Under the pieces are notes generated by a model. It was given only the letters and a program-made list of their open reading frames with translations. It did not search any database and was not told the origin of the DNA. A stretch of 64,000 nt of DNA from Symbiodinium natans. Lineage: Eukaryota; Sar; Dinophyceae; Suessiales; Symbiodiniaceae. Of this stretch, positions 31,758 through 42,335 are shown piece by piece. Location: NCBI GenBank assembly GCA_905221605.1, contig CAJNDS010002578.1:186001-250000 (forward strand), read 5' to 3'. Position numbers and translations under genes: made by a program. Positions within the stretch are counted from its first letter, which is position 1. Every line of letters begins with the position of its first letter.

Positions 31758-32729
31758 CTACATAAGGTTCTGGATGAATGGGTATAGGCGCAGGTCCAGC
31801 ATACTTGCAAAGTCATCGGTGGGGCGCATGTACGCAACCCAGTGGTATGCGTAAGTCGCATGGTCACCAATGCATAAGACAGCTGCTGCCAGAACCACAA
31901 ACTCGGCCAGGAGTTTAAGATGCTGATCATCCGCATTACTGGAATTTTGTGGAGCTTTTGGATTGTGATCTTCTATACCAGGACAAAAGCTGATGAAGTT
32001 GAATTGTGGCGCAAGACGCTGTAGTTGGGGAAGGACCTGGCAATCACTGGTCGCCACAAAAACATCAGTCACCAATCCGTTGAAAGTTCTGCTGACCAAC
32101 GCGTCTCTGTAAGCCATCAGACTGGCATTAGGGCTGCGCTTCATCGATGATCTCTTCTTATCGTGCGAAATCATGATCCCAACATAAGGACGGCTTAAGT
32201 GCAACGCATGAACCCTCTGACAGATGTGCCCTCGCACCCAGGGTTGAAAATGCCAAACTTGGCGCAAAAGCAGCCGGTTCGAGTTGAGAACCGCACCTCT
32301 TTCCTCATTCAATGATGCATTTGCTTGCCCAGAGCCTCTGACAACATCCCAGGATGGCTTGAAGTCAATGGATGAACTTGGTTGTCCTCCCAAGGGCTGG
32401 AAAAATCGATTCCATGAGAGCTCTTCGTTGCCGTGGAGCAGATTGCGATCATCGAGAAAATATGCTTGATTCTGCTCTGTGGCATTCTTGACGCCGTGGA
32501 AAACATGGAGAAGCACTTCGCTCAACCCAGATCTCGCAGGCGGCTTAATGCGAAGAGCTGGCATGTGTCCTCCGGGTGCATGACTTTGGGGATGAGCGTT
32601 GGGCGAGCACCACTCGAAAACTGGCTGCTCCCGTGCATCTTCATGAATGCTTTTGGCCGGTCCACACTGCCACAGAAGAAACGGAATCGCCAATGCCAGC
32701 ACGACCAACCATTTGCAGTCAGATCGCAT
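31758..32729 (-). CDS. Type II membrane protein, fucosyltransferase-like
   Basis: The start is taken at the ATG at 32729, giving MRSDCKWLVVLALAIPFLLW, a short basic head and one hydrophobic anchor as in Golgi glycosyltransferases; the frame is open 15 codons further upstream. The product is 323 residues. The C-terminal half has RPYVGIMISHDKKRS, VTDVFVATSDCQVLPQLQRL, FISFCPGIEDHN, and LLAEFVVLAAAVLCIGDHAT. The order (V-G-x-x-x-R/S-H-x-D-K, D-V-F-V-A-T-x-D, then a late D/G-T region) is that of GT23/GT65-type fucosyltransferases, where the first block binds GDP-fucose. The usual Arg of the H-x-R-R/R-H motif is replaced (ISHDK), so activity is uncertain. Not in any cluster; its neighbours are repeats. 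Confidence 0.5.
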   Translation of the reverse strand: MRSDCKWLVVLALAIPFLLWQCGPAKSIHEDAREQPVFEWCSPNAHPQSHAPGGHMPALRIKPPARSGLSEVLLHVFHGVKNATEQNQAYFLDDRNLLHGNEELSWNRFFQPLGGQPSSSIDFKPSWDVVRGSGQANASLNEERGAVLNSNRLLLRQVWHFQPWVRGHICQRVHALHLSRPYVGIMISHDKKRSSMKRSPNASLMAYRDALVSRTFNGLVTDVFVATSDCQVLPQLQRLAPQFNFISFCPGIEDHNPKAPQNSSNADDQHLKLLAEFVVLAAAVLCIGDHATYAYHWVAYMRPTDDFASMLDLRLYPFIQNLM

Positions 32730-33164
32730 ACGAGGCGCGTTGTACATCAACATCTGAAAGTTCTCAGTCTTCAATCTACGTCAATCTACGTCAATCTACC
32801 GCGGGTAGCTTGTGTTTGCCCAGTTAAACAGACAGAGTGTGAGGCTGTCAAACGCGGCGGGCATGCAGTACATGAGGCTAGACATTTCCAGGTCGTGAAC
32901 GAGCGGTCTTGCGCGGCCTAACGACAAGACGTCTAAAAACATGCCAAGAATTGGCATTCTGATCCAAATAGATCAGTGGACTGCACTGCAAACCGCCTAA
33001 CTTCCCAAAAACCTAGCCTATGAACTCTGAACCTCCTCGGCGCTGACTTTCGCCCTGAACACCTACGACGCTCCCCAAAACCCTGGAAATGGTCAATCTC
33101 TTTGAGGAATAGCCAGCTCCCTGGAAAAGCAAGTCCAAAGGTGGTTCGGACTTTTGGGTAATTA
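32730..33164. other. Upstream flank of the fucosyltransferase-like gene
   Basis: Contains a short tandem TCAATCTACG repeat (about 32770-32800) in the putative 5' leader. No promoter motif recognised. Confidence 0.4.
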
Positions 33165-34831
33165 CATCACCGTCAACCAACTGTAGTCCAATATCTCCTA
33201 AACACATTACCATACAGAAAACATCCTATTTTAAGGTGATGCTCCCAGACATGGGCAAGCCTTGGTTGCTTCGGGTTGTTTTTCATGGTATGGTAGTGGG
33301 GTTGTTTCAAGTATTCGCCGTAATCTTTTTCCATTTCTTGAATACTTATATTACTCCATTAAACAGCATGTTTTGGTTTCGTATCTAAATGTTTAGTGCC
33401 CTTGTTTCCTTGGTCCTGTTTTGCTTTTAAATAGCCGTCTAAGTCATTTATTCTTTAGGGCATCTTTTCTATGTATTCGTCGTCTGCTGTAGAGGTGTTA
33501 ATCATGTTTTTTCATTTTCGTTCTGGATGTTTCAATTCTCAAATATGGAGCATATTTCTTTTGTGCATATTCAGATGCAAAATGTTCTTTTTCTGTCTCA
33601 AAGGGTGTCAGAATATCTTGGTAATTGCGTTTATCAATGTCTTTTTGTAGTGCGATTTCTTCATGAGTTCATCATATATTCTACTATGCATTTTGGTCTT
33701 TAAGACTTCTAAAACTTTATGTTTAGTATTCTTTTCACAAGGAAGACTCCCTGAACTCATTCCTTCCCTTTAAGCCTATTTTCTTACCTGCGTCCAGACC
33801 AGCCGTACATGTTCTATTGTATACCCTTTTAAAATGCTTACGTGTTTTATTTGCTTACATGCTTTACATTGCATGTGTCTTGTTTTGCAATCCTCGCCTG
33901 TAGGAAACTCAGCACATATTAGCACCTAATGCACTCATTTTTCTCAGAAAGAAAAATGAATAGGTTTTCGTCGCTTCGTCATACTTTATCTTGTAATACT
34001 CAAGCGTACTAGATTTGGGTTGTAAAATATCTCCGTTCCTCAGTTGAGTCAAGGGGTGTTTCTTGTGAATTTTTCACCGAGTATCTTCTCTATCCTCTCA
34101 AGTCTCAAAACGACATCTTGCTTGAACTCAGGTTTATCGGATCTCCGCGAAGATCCTTTTCTCTGCCGACGCAAATATTCAAGCCAGAAATGCGTGCGTG
34201 TAGTAGCTAACTCACCCAGGCCGGCCATCCATCTTGAAAGATTTATATAAGCCGAATTCACCGAGCACACCGCGTTTTCCGGATTCTTTGTTTTTTGGAA
34301 TCCAGGCATGGGGCGCGTGCTGGGCTTTTCTTCTCTGGAGTGGAGACTTGATTTTGTGGTCGCTGTACAATTCGCCCGGATCAAAATAGCCGCTGTCTGT
34401 TTTTTGGTAGCTAGACTCAAGGCATCAGCACTGTTTGGATTGAGACTCAAAAAAGGAACGAAGTCAAACGCATTCCTTGAAGAAAATAGTGCAGTGGTAA
34501 ACAAACAACAGTTATATGATATGTACCAGTTGACAATAGATGATGCTCCATACAGCTTCTTGCACATAAACACGAATGCAACAGATGCGAATAAAACGTT
34601 CTACATCAGATTTGAGAAGGTCTTACGGACCGATGAAGATGATTACGAATAGCAAAATAATATGATGTATTCTCAGAATAATGAGAAACTACAGCAATAA
34701 AACGGTAAACATGTAAAACGTTTTTAAAAACTATTGCAATATCGTTTGTTTTTCAACTGTCCCTAAACAAGGATGTTCTATATGGTAATGTGTTTTAGGA
34801 AATATTGGACTACAGTTGGCTGACGGTGATG
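33165..34831. mobile_element. Compact element with about 62-bp terminal inverted repeats, probable non-autonomous DNA transposon
   Basis: 33165-33226 begins CATCACCGTCAACCAACTGT and its reverse complement, with a few mismatches, stands at 34771-34831 ending ACAGTTGGCTGACGGTGATG. Both outer ends are bordered by TA (33163-33164 and 34832-34833), as expected for a TA target duplication of the Tc1/mariner type. Weak similarity continues about ten bases beyond the TA on each side. The interior is AT-rich; two overlapping frames (34308-34652 plus, 34573-34049 minus) show no transposase triad, so the copy appears non-autonomous. Confidence 0.65.
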
Positions 34832-34833
34832 TA

Positions 34834-37016
34834 ACAACCCAAAACGGGCGAGCATAGCCCTATGTTTTCTGATGCAGGTCTCCATAGCTCGTTAGTAGAC
34901 GCCCAGCCTGATTCCCAAGTAGGTCCAGGGGATGCGAGTCGATGGCTTTCGTAGAAGGCCTTCCGTTTTTGCACGACTCTACGGTTGAATGAGTAGTTTT
35001 TTCTCTGAAGCATATAAGCCTAGGTTTCTGCAGTCTTGCAGCCCTCGCTCGCTTCTGTCACGAGTCATTTCGCACACTATTGTGAGTCTACTTCGATATG
35101 CTGGGCGTGCTAATTACTAGGAAACCTAGGGCTTGGCTTACAGCCCTGGGTTCGGAGGCAGTGCGGCCTTGAACGCTGTCTAAAGCCGAATGGTCACCTG
35201 AAATAAACTAGGCTCAGCTTGTGGCTTTCGACTTCAAACTGCAGGCCTGCGTGCGACGTTTGTACCACGCGGTCGACAGAATCATTTGGACCTTCCGAGG
35301 TTTCTAGTCTACTGCAAGGGTCGTCAGAATACACGTTGACCTGTTCGGAGTTTGCTTGGAGAACCTGATGCCTCTGTGACATGATCTGCTCCACCCGCGG
35401 TTCATCAAATTCACCTAGGACCTAGGCTGTTGATAAGTTTAGCCCCCAGAGCGAATGTCCGCAGCTATTCTCACACCGCAAGCTGCTACAAGGAGCGTAT
35501 TGCCTCAGATGTTTCCACGCCAAGTGCAGCCAACATGACATTGAGCCGGAGGGTACAGCCGAGAGACTTCGCGCAAGTTCAAGAAGATGCGTATGTGAAG
35601 ATCTGCATTAAATAAATACATAAATATAGATAAATGAATAGATAAATAGCTAAATAAGTATATGCGTGCATAGCATGGTGCCTACCACAAGCACGTGCAC
35701 ATACCCACAACGCGCAGTGAACACTGGAAAGCTGGCACGCCGCAACCAGGTGGACCTATGGTCAGAGACGCGCCAATGCATTCAACCTCTTGAACTCCTC
35801 AAGGTCTGCACAGCCTTAAACACAAGCTTCATAGGTCACTGCATGCGCTTCGCTTCCCAACCAAGTCCAGCTTTACACGCCGTCCCTGTAGCTTTTCAAG
35901 CCACAATCCTGGGGTTCAAGAACCCTCATGGCTTAGACACACAACGGGAGCGCTGGCCTCCAGGGATGTCGGAGTGATGCCAAGCGATTGGCCTTCGTTG
36001 GGGGAGACCATTGCGTGCCACCTAAGCTAAGCCTCCACTGCCACGACCAACCACGTCGAGCCGCTCGAAGCCCATGGCATTCGAAGGGCCGACTGCCGAG
36101 GCAAGCAACCAGCCGAGCGCTTGAGCTCTTGGGGCGACACTTTTGCGCTTTGGAAACTTGTTGATCGCTCCAAGCTCCCAAGCTTTCCCAGCTCAGGCCA
36201 TCAACGCTTTCAATGCATGCGCGTCCCTCCATTTTTGCTAGCTCACTATGCAATTACAACTTACCAACCTGCCACGGCATCGAAGATGCACAGTATTGTC
36301 AACACAAAAAAGCAAACGCTAACTAACTCTCACCAGGCCCTCTCCCTGGCATATTGAGTGCTGGTTGCAGTTGAGAATGTTGAGATTTGTGGGCCGGTAG
36401 CTCAAGCAAACCGGCAATCTCGGGAAACACATGATCCGCTCTTAGGCTGCAGTACCACCCCTTTTTTCTGTAAACAGTTGCTAGCAGTATGGCATTCTGG
36501 CAGTACTCCTCTCACCGGCCCATGTCAGCCGAAAACATTGCTCCGGAGCTTTGGGAGACAAAAGCATTCGTACAACAAGCTTTTGATGAAAGATGAATTC
36601 AAACATCACATCATTCAACACATGTTCAACCCTCAAGATGAATCAAACCGCCCCGACATTCACATCCATGTTCGAAACGCTGAAAGTCAAAGTCAAGGGA
36701 CCCGACAACCTGCACCCAGCCGCCTCCGCTGTAGCGGCACGGTGAGCGGAGGCCTCGCTCCAAACCGATGGCTTAAACTCGAAGGATTTCGAGGGTTGAA
36801 GCAACTTCCGCCCGCGAGGTCACGCAGAAGCCCTCTATGTACACATATCAGTGGGAGGTCTTAAGAATACTTGAAGCCGCAGGAGCTACTTTTCAGTAGA
36901 CATCGCCCCATGTCTCCATGCATACGAGTTTCAGCATACTCCTATGCCGGCTCAAGCATGACAGACCTGAAGCTTATTGAACATTCCGTCAGTTTTTTTT
37001 AGTGTTTGAAAACTGA
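34834..37016. other. No gene recognised; ATAAA-type microsatellite at 35612-35662
   Basis: Short frames only. A degenerate AAATA/GATAAATA run lies at 35612-35662. Nothing else identifiable. Confidence 0.45.
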
Positions 37017-37066
37017 AACCCCCCCCCCCCCCCCCCCCCCCCCCACCCCCCCCACCCCCCCCCCCG
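37017..37066. repeat. Poly-C tract
   Basis: About 50 bases of C broken by a few A residues, directly before the left copy of the 28-bp inverted repeat. Confidence 0.9.
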
Positions 37067-37074
37067 TGTGCAGC

Positions 37075-37102
37075 TTAAATAGGGTCTATTTGGAAGCTGG
37101 GA
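37075..37102 (+). repeat. 28-bp inverted repeat, left copy
   Basis: TTAAATAGGGTCTATTTGGA followed by AGCTGGGA; its exact reverse complement is at 44968-44995. A third, partial inverted copy (CCAAATAGACCCTATTTT) is at 37163-37180. The inner AAATAGGGTCTATTT is itself nearly palindromic. Confidence 0.85.
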
Positions 37103-37209
37103 ATCGTATTTACAAGAGGAAAACAGGCCCCAAAACGTATACTTATTCACAAGAGCCATGTTCCAAATAGACCCTATTTTAGGTCCTGTAGGGTTGCACA
37201 GACAGAATT

Positions 37210-39355
37210 TAGTTCATTAAATTCCTTAATTTCCACTTTCCCCCTGGAATTTAATGAATTTAATCAATTAATTCAATTAATTCATTTATTTCCAAAGGGG
37301 GGGGTGGAATTAATTGAATTAGTTGAATTAATTGAATTAATTGAATTAATTGAATTAATTAATTGAATTAATTGAATTAATTGAACCCCCCCCCCCTTTG
37401 GAAATAAATGAATTAATTGAATTAATTGAATTAGTTGAATTATTTCGATTAATTCAATTAATTCAATTAATTCATTTATTTCCAAATGGGGGGGATTCCC
37501 CAGCCCCCACCCCTCCCCCCCCTTTGGAAATAAATGAATTAATTGAATTAATTGAATTAATTGAATTAATTCAATTAATTCAATTAATTCAATTAATTCA
37601 TTTATTTCCAAAGGGGGGGTGGAATTAATTTAATTAATTTAATTAATTGAATTAAATTAAATCAATTAATTCAAATCAATTCATTTATTTCCAAATGGGG
37701 GGGATTCCCCAGACCCCACCCCCCCAGCTCGATTTGGCCAAATTTTGCCCGGAGGCTGCCCGGCAAAATTTGGCCAAATCGAGCCGCGCCTTTCTGGAGG
37801 CCCGAAATTATTTAAACTATCGCGGCTCGATTTGGCCAAATTTTGCCGGGCAGCCTCCGGGCAAAATTTGGCCAAATCGAGCCACGCATTTCTCATCGCA
37901 TACGAAGGGCAGCCCGATTTGGCCAAATTTTGCCCGGAGGCTGCCCGGCAAAATTTGGCCAAATCGAGCCGCGATAGTTTAAAAATTTCGGGCCTTCAGA
38001 AAGGCGCGGCTCGATTTGGCCAAATTTTGCCCGGAGGCTGCCCGGCAAATTTTGGCCAAATCGAGCCGCGCATTTCTCATCGCGTTCGACGAGCAGCCCG
38101 ATTTGGCCAAATTTTGCCCGCAGACTGCCCGGCAAAATCTGGCCAAATCGAGCCGCGCCTTTTTGGGGCCCGAAATTATTTAAACTATCGCGGCTCGGTT
38201 TGGCCAAATTTTGCCGGGAAGTCTGCGGGCAAAATTTGGCCAAATCGGGCTGCTCGTCGTACGCGCTGAGAAATGCGCGGCTCGGTTTGGCCAAATTTTG
38301 CCGGGCAGCCTCCGGGCAAAATTTGGCCAAATCGAGCCGCGCATTTCTCATGGCATACGAAGAGCAGCCCGATTTGGCCAAATTTTGCCCGCAGGCTGCC
38401 CGGCAAAATTTGGCCAAACCGAGCCGCGATAGTTTAAATAATTTCGTTCAATTAGTTCATTCATTTCCAAATGGGGGGGATTCCCCAGCCCCCACCCCCC
38501 CCTTTGGAAATAATTGAATTAATTCAATTAATTCAATTAATTCATTTATTCCCAAAGGGGGGGGTGGAATTAATTGAATTAATTGAATTAATTGAATTAC
38601 TTGAATTGATTCAATTAATTCAATTAATTCAATTAATTCAATTAATTCAATTAATTCAATTAATTCAATTAATTCAATTAATTCAATTAATATAAATATT
38701 TCCAAATGGGGGGATTCCCCAGCCCCCACCCCTCCCCCCCCTTTGGAAATAAATGAATTAATTGAATTAATTGAATTAATTGAAATAATTGAATTAATTC
38801 AACTAATTCAATTAATTCCACCTCCCCTTTGGAAATAAATGAATTAAATGAATTAATTGAAATTCAATTAATTCAATTAATTCAATTAATTTAATTAATT
38901 CAATTAATTCAATAGGGGGGGGGGGTGGGGGCTGGGGAATCCCCCCCATTTGGAAATAAATGAATTAATTGAATTAATTGAATTAATTGAATTAATTGAA
39001 TTAATTGAATTAATTGAATTAATTGAATTAATTGAAATAATTGAATTAATTCAATTAATTCAATCAATTCCACCTCCCCTTTGGAAATAAATGAATTAAT
39101 TGAATTAATTCAATTAATTCAATTAATTGAATTAATTCATTTATTTCCAAAGGGGGGGGGTGGGGGCTGGGGAATCCCCCCCATTTGGAAATAAATGAAT
39201 TACTTGAATTAATTGAAATAATTGAATTAATTCAATTAATTAAATTAATTCCACCCCCCCTTTGGAAATACATCAATTAATTGAATTAATTGAATTAATT
39301 CAATTATTTCAATTAATTCAAGTAATTCATGTATTTCCAAATGGGGGGTGGGGCT
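37210..39355. repeat. AATTAATTGA satellite with G-rich/C-rich hinges
   Basis: Long runs of the 10-base unit AATTAATTGA switch orientation (to AATTAATTCA) and are bounded by hinges such as TTTCCAAAGGGGGGG, and GGGGGGATTCCCCAGCCCCC. The pattern left-unit, hinge, right-unit makes many potential hairpins. A GC-richer palindromic subarray (37732-38435) interrupts it. Confidence 0.9.
37732..38435. repeat. Array of about eight near-perfect palindromes of 50-60 bases
   Basis: Each unit reads CGATTTGGCCAAATTTTGCC, CGGAGGCTGCCCGGC (or its reverse), then AAAATTTGGCCAAATCGAGC, i.e. arms of about 24 bases around a short G/C centre. Units are separated by alternating linkers: GCGATAGTTTAAATAATTTC-type and GCATTTCTCATCGCATACG-type. 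Confidence 0.9.
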
Positions 39356-39360
39356 CCTCC

Positions 39361-39716
39361 CCCCAATACTAAACCACGAGCCCGGGCCTCCCCCCAATAC
39401 TAAATCACGAGCCCGGGCCTCCCCCCAATACTAAATTACGAGCCCGGGCCTTCCCGCAATACTAAATCACGAGCCCGGGCCTCCCCCCAATGCTAAAAAT
39501 CACGAGCCCGGGCTAAATCACGAGCCCGGGCCTCCAAATTACGAGGCCGGGCCTCCCCCCAATACTAAATCACGAGCCCGGGCCTCCCCCCAATACTAAA
39601 TCACGAGCCCGGGCCTCCCGCAATACTAAATCACGAGCCGGGCCTCCCCCCAATACTAATTTACGAGCCCGGGCCTCCTCCCAATACTAAATCACGAGCC
39701 CTCCTCCCCCCAATAC
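39361..39716. repeat. 31-bp minisatellite
   Basis: About eleven copies of CCCCCCAATACTAAATCACG, AGCCCGGGCCT with point changes and small deletions. Confidence 0.9.
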
Positions 39717-42335
39717 TAGGGCACAGTTTTTGCTCCAAAAGTGACATCGCAAGCCCTGGTCCCTAAGATTTTGAGCTCATTTCTTGCCCCAAAGAGTAAC
39801 ATCGCAAGCCCTGGTCCCTAAGATTTTGGGCTCATTTCTTGCCCCAAAGAGTAACATCGCAAGCCCTGGTCCCTATTATTTGGGGCCCAGTTTTTGCTCC
39901 AAAGAGTCAAATCGCAAGCCCTGGTCCCTAAGATTTTGGACTCAGTTTTTTGCTCCAAAGCAAGCCCTGGCCCTTAAGATTTTGGGCTCATTTCTTGCTC
40001 CGAAGAGTCAAATCGCAAGCCCTGGTCCCGAAGATTTCGGGTTCAATTTTTGCTCCACAGAGTCAAACCGCAAGCCCTGGTCCCTAAGATTTGGGGCACA
40101 CTTTTTGCTCCAAAGGGTCAAACCGCAAGCCCTGCTCCCTAAGATTTTGGGCTCATTTCTTGCCCAAAAGAGTGACATCGCAAGCCCTGGTCCCTAAGAT
40201 CTTGGGCCCAGTTGCTCCAAAGAGTCAAATCGCAAGCCCTGGTCCCTAAGATTTTGGGCTCATTTCTTGCCCAAAAGAGTGACATCGCAAGCCCTGGTCC
40301 CTAAGATTTTGGGTTCAATCTTTGCTCCAAAGAGTAACATCGCAAGCCCTGGTCCCTAAGATTTGGGGCCCAGTTTTTGCTCCGAAGAGTCAAATCGCAA
40401 GCCCTGGTCCCTAAGATTTTGGGTTCAATTTTTGCTCCAAAGAGTAACATCGCAAGCTCTGGTCCCTAAGATTGGGGGCCCAGTTTTTGCTCCAAAGAGT
40501 GACATCGCAAGTCCTGGTCCCTAAGATTTTGGGTTCAATTTTTGCTCCAAAGAGTGACATCGCAAGCCCTGGCCCTAAGATTTGGGGCCCAGTTTTTGCT
40601 CCAAAGAGTAACATCGCAAGCCCTGGTCCCTAAGATTTTGGGCCCAGTTTTTGCTCCAAAGAGTCAAATCGCAAGCCCTGGTCCCTAAGATTTGGGGCCC
40701 AGTTTTTGCTCCAAAGAGTGACATCGCAAGTCCTGGTCCCTAAGATTTTGGGTTCAATTTTTGCTCCAAAGAGTGACATCGCAAGCCCTGGTCCTTAAGA
40801 TTTTGGGTTCGTTTTTTGCTCCAAAGAGTGACATCGCAAGCCCTGGTCCCTAAGATTTTGGAATCGATTTTTGCTCCAAAGAGTCAAATCGCAAGCCCTG
40901 CTCCCTAAGATTTTGGGTTCATTTTTTGCTCCAAAGAGTGACATCGCAAGCCCTGGTCCCTAAGATTTGGGCCCCAGTTTTTGCTCCAAAGAGTGACATC
41001 GCAAGTCCTGGTCCCTAAGATTTTGGGTTCAATTTTTGCTCCAAAGAGTGACATCGCAAGCCCTGGTCCTTAAGATTTTGGGTTCGTTTTTTGCTCCAAA
41101 GAGTGACATCGCAAGCCCTGGTCCCTAAGATTTGGGGCCCAGTTTTTGCTCCGAAGAGTCAAATCGCAAGCCCTGGTCCCTAAGATTTTGGGTCAATTTT
41201 TGCTCCAAAGAGTCAAATCGCAAGCCCTGGTCCCTAAGATTTGGGGCCCAGTTTTTGCTCCAAAGAGTCAAATCGCAAGCCCTGGTCCCTAAGATTTTGG
41301 GTTCATTTTTTGCTCCAAAGAGTGACATCGCAAGCCCTTGTCCCTAAGATTTTGGGCCCAGTTTTTGGTTCAAAGAGTCAAATCGCAAGCCCTGGTCCCT
41401 AAGATTTTGGGTTCAATTTTTGCTCCAAAGAGTCAAACCGCAAGCCCTGGTCCCTAAGATTTGGGGCCCAGTTTTTGCTCCAAAGAGTCAAATCGCAAAC
41501 CCTGCTCCCTAAGATTTTGGGCACAGTTTTTGCTCCAAAGAGTCAAATCGCAAGCCGACTTTGGGTTCAATTTTGCTCCAAAGAGTGACATCGCAAGCCC
41601 TGGTCCCTAAGATTTGTGGCCCAGTTTTTGCGCCAAAGAGTAAAATCGCAAGCCCTGGTCCCTTAGATTTTTGGGTCGATTTTTGCTCCAAAGAGTCAAA
41701 TCGCAAGCCCTGGTCCCTAAGTTGTCGGGGTCGATTTGTGCTCCACAGAGTCAAATCGCAAGCCCTGGTCCCTAAGATTTGGGGCCCAGTTTTTGCTCCA
41801 AAGAGTCAAATCGCAAACCCTGCTCCCTAAGATTTTGGGCACAGTTTTTGCTCCAAAGAGTCAAATCGCAAGCCCTGGTCCCTAAGACTTTGGGTTCAAT
41901 TTTGCTCCAAAGAGTGACATCGCAAGCCCTGGTCCCTAAGATTTGGGGCCCAGTTTTTGCGCCAAAGAGTAAAATCGCAAGCCCTGGTCCCTTAGATTTT
42001 TGGGTCGATTTTTGCTCCAAAGAGTCAAATCGCAAGCCCTGGTCCCTAAGTTGTCGGGGTCGATTTGTGCTCCACAGAGTCAAATCGCAAGCCCTGGTCC
42101 CTAAGATTTCGGGGTCGATTTGTGCTCCACGGAGTCAAATTGCAAGCCCTGGTCCCTAAGATTTTGGGCCCAGTATTTGCTCCAAAAGGTGAAATCGCAA
42201 GCCCCGGTCTTTAAGATTTTGGGCTCATTTCTTGCTCCAAAGAGTAACATCGCAAGCCCTGGTCCCTAAGATTTTGGAATCGATTTTTGCTCCAAAGAGT
42301 CAGATCGCAAGCCCTGGTCCTAAAATGTTGGGCTC
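39717..42335. repeat. Minisatellite of about 57 bases, roughly 45 copies
   Basis: Unit: CATCGCAAGCCCTGGTCCCT, AAGATTTTGGG, then CCCAGTTTTTGCTCCAAAGAG. A larger-scale repeat is visible: 41.52-41.80 and 41.83-42.12 kb share the same sequence of unit variants, so higher-order duplication has occurred. Frames in it encode only repeat peptide. Confidence 0.9.

Noticed and set aside
34049-34652. Overlapping frames of 174 and 114 codons inside the TIR element as a transposase
   Set aside because: No D-D-E/D pattern or DNA-binding motif, and the two frames overlap on opposite strands.
36391-36430. TAGCTCAAGC with AATCTCGGG as a tRNA gene
   Set aside because: No acceptor stem pairing and no T-arm (GGTTCGA) at the right distance.
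37282-38729. Frames encoding N-E-L-I-E-L-I-E-L and A-K-F-C-P-x-A-A-R-Q-N-L-A-K repeats on both strands
   Set aside because: They are translations of satellite units; both strands are equally open and no start or context supports a gene.
39361-39716. Regular 31-bp repeats resembling a CRISPR array
   Set aside because: Units are directly adjacent with no unique spacers, no cas-like genes, and the setting is eukaryotic.
39784-42159. Frames encoding K-S-x-I-A-S-P-G-P and similar repeats
   Set aside because: Shadow of the minisatellite of about 57 bp.
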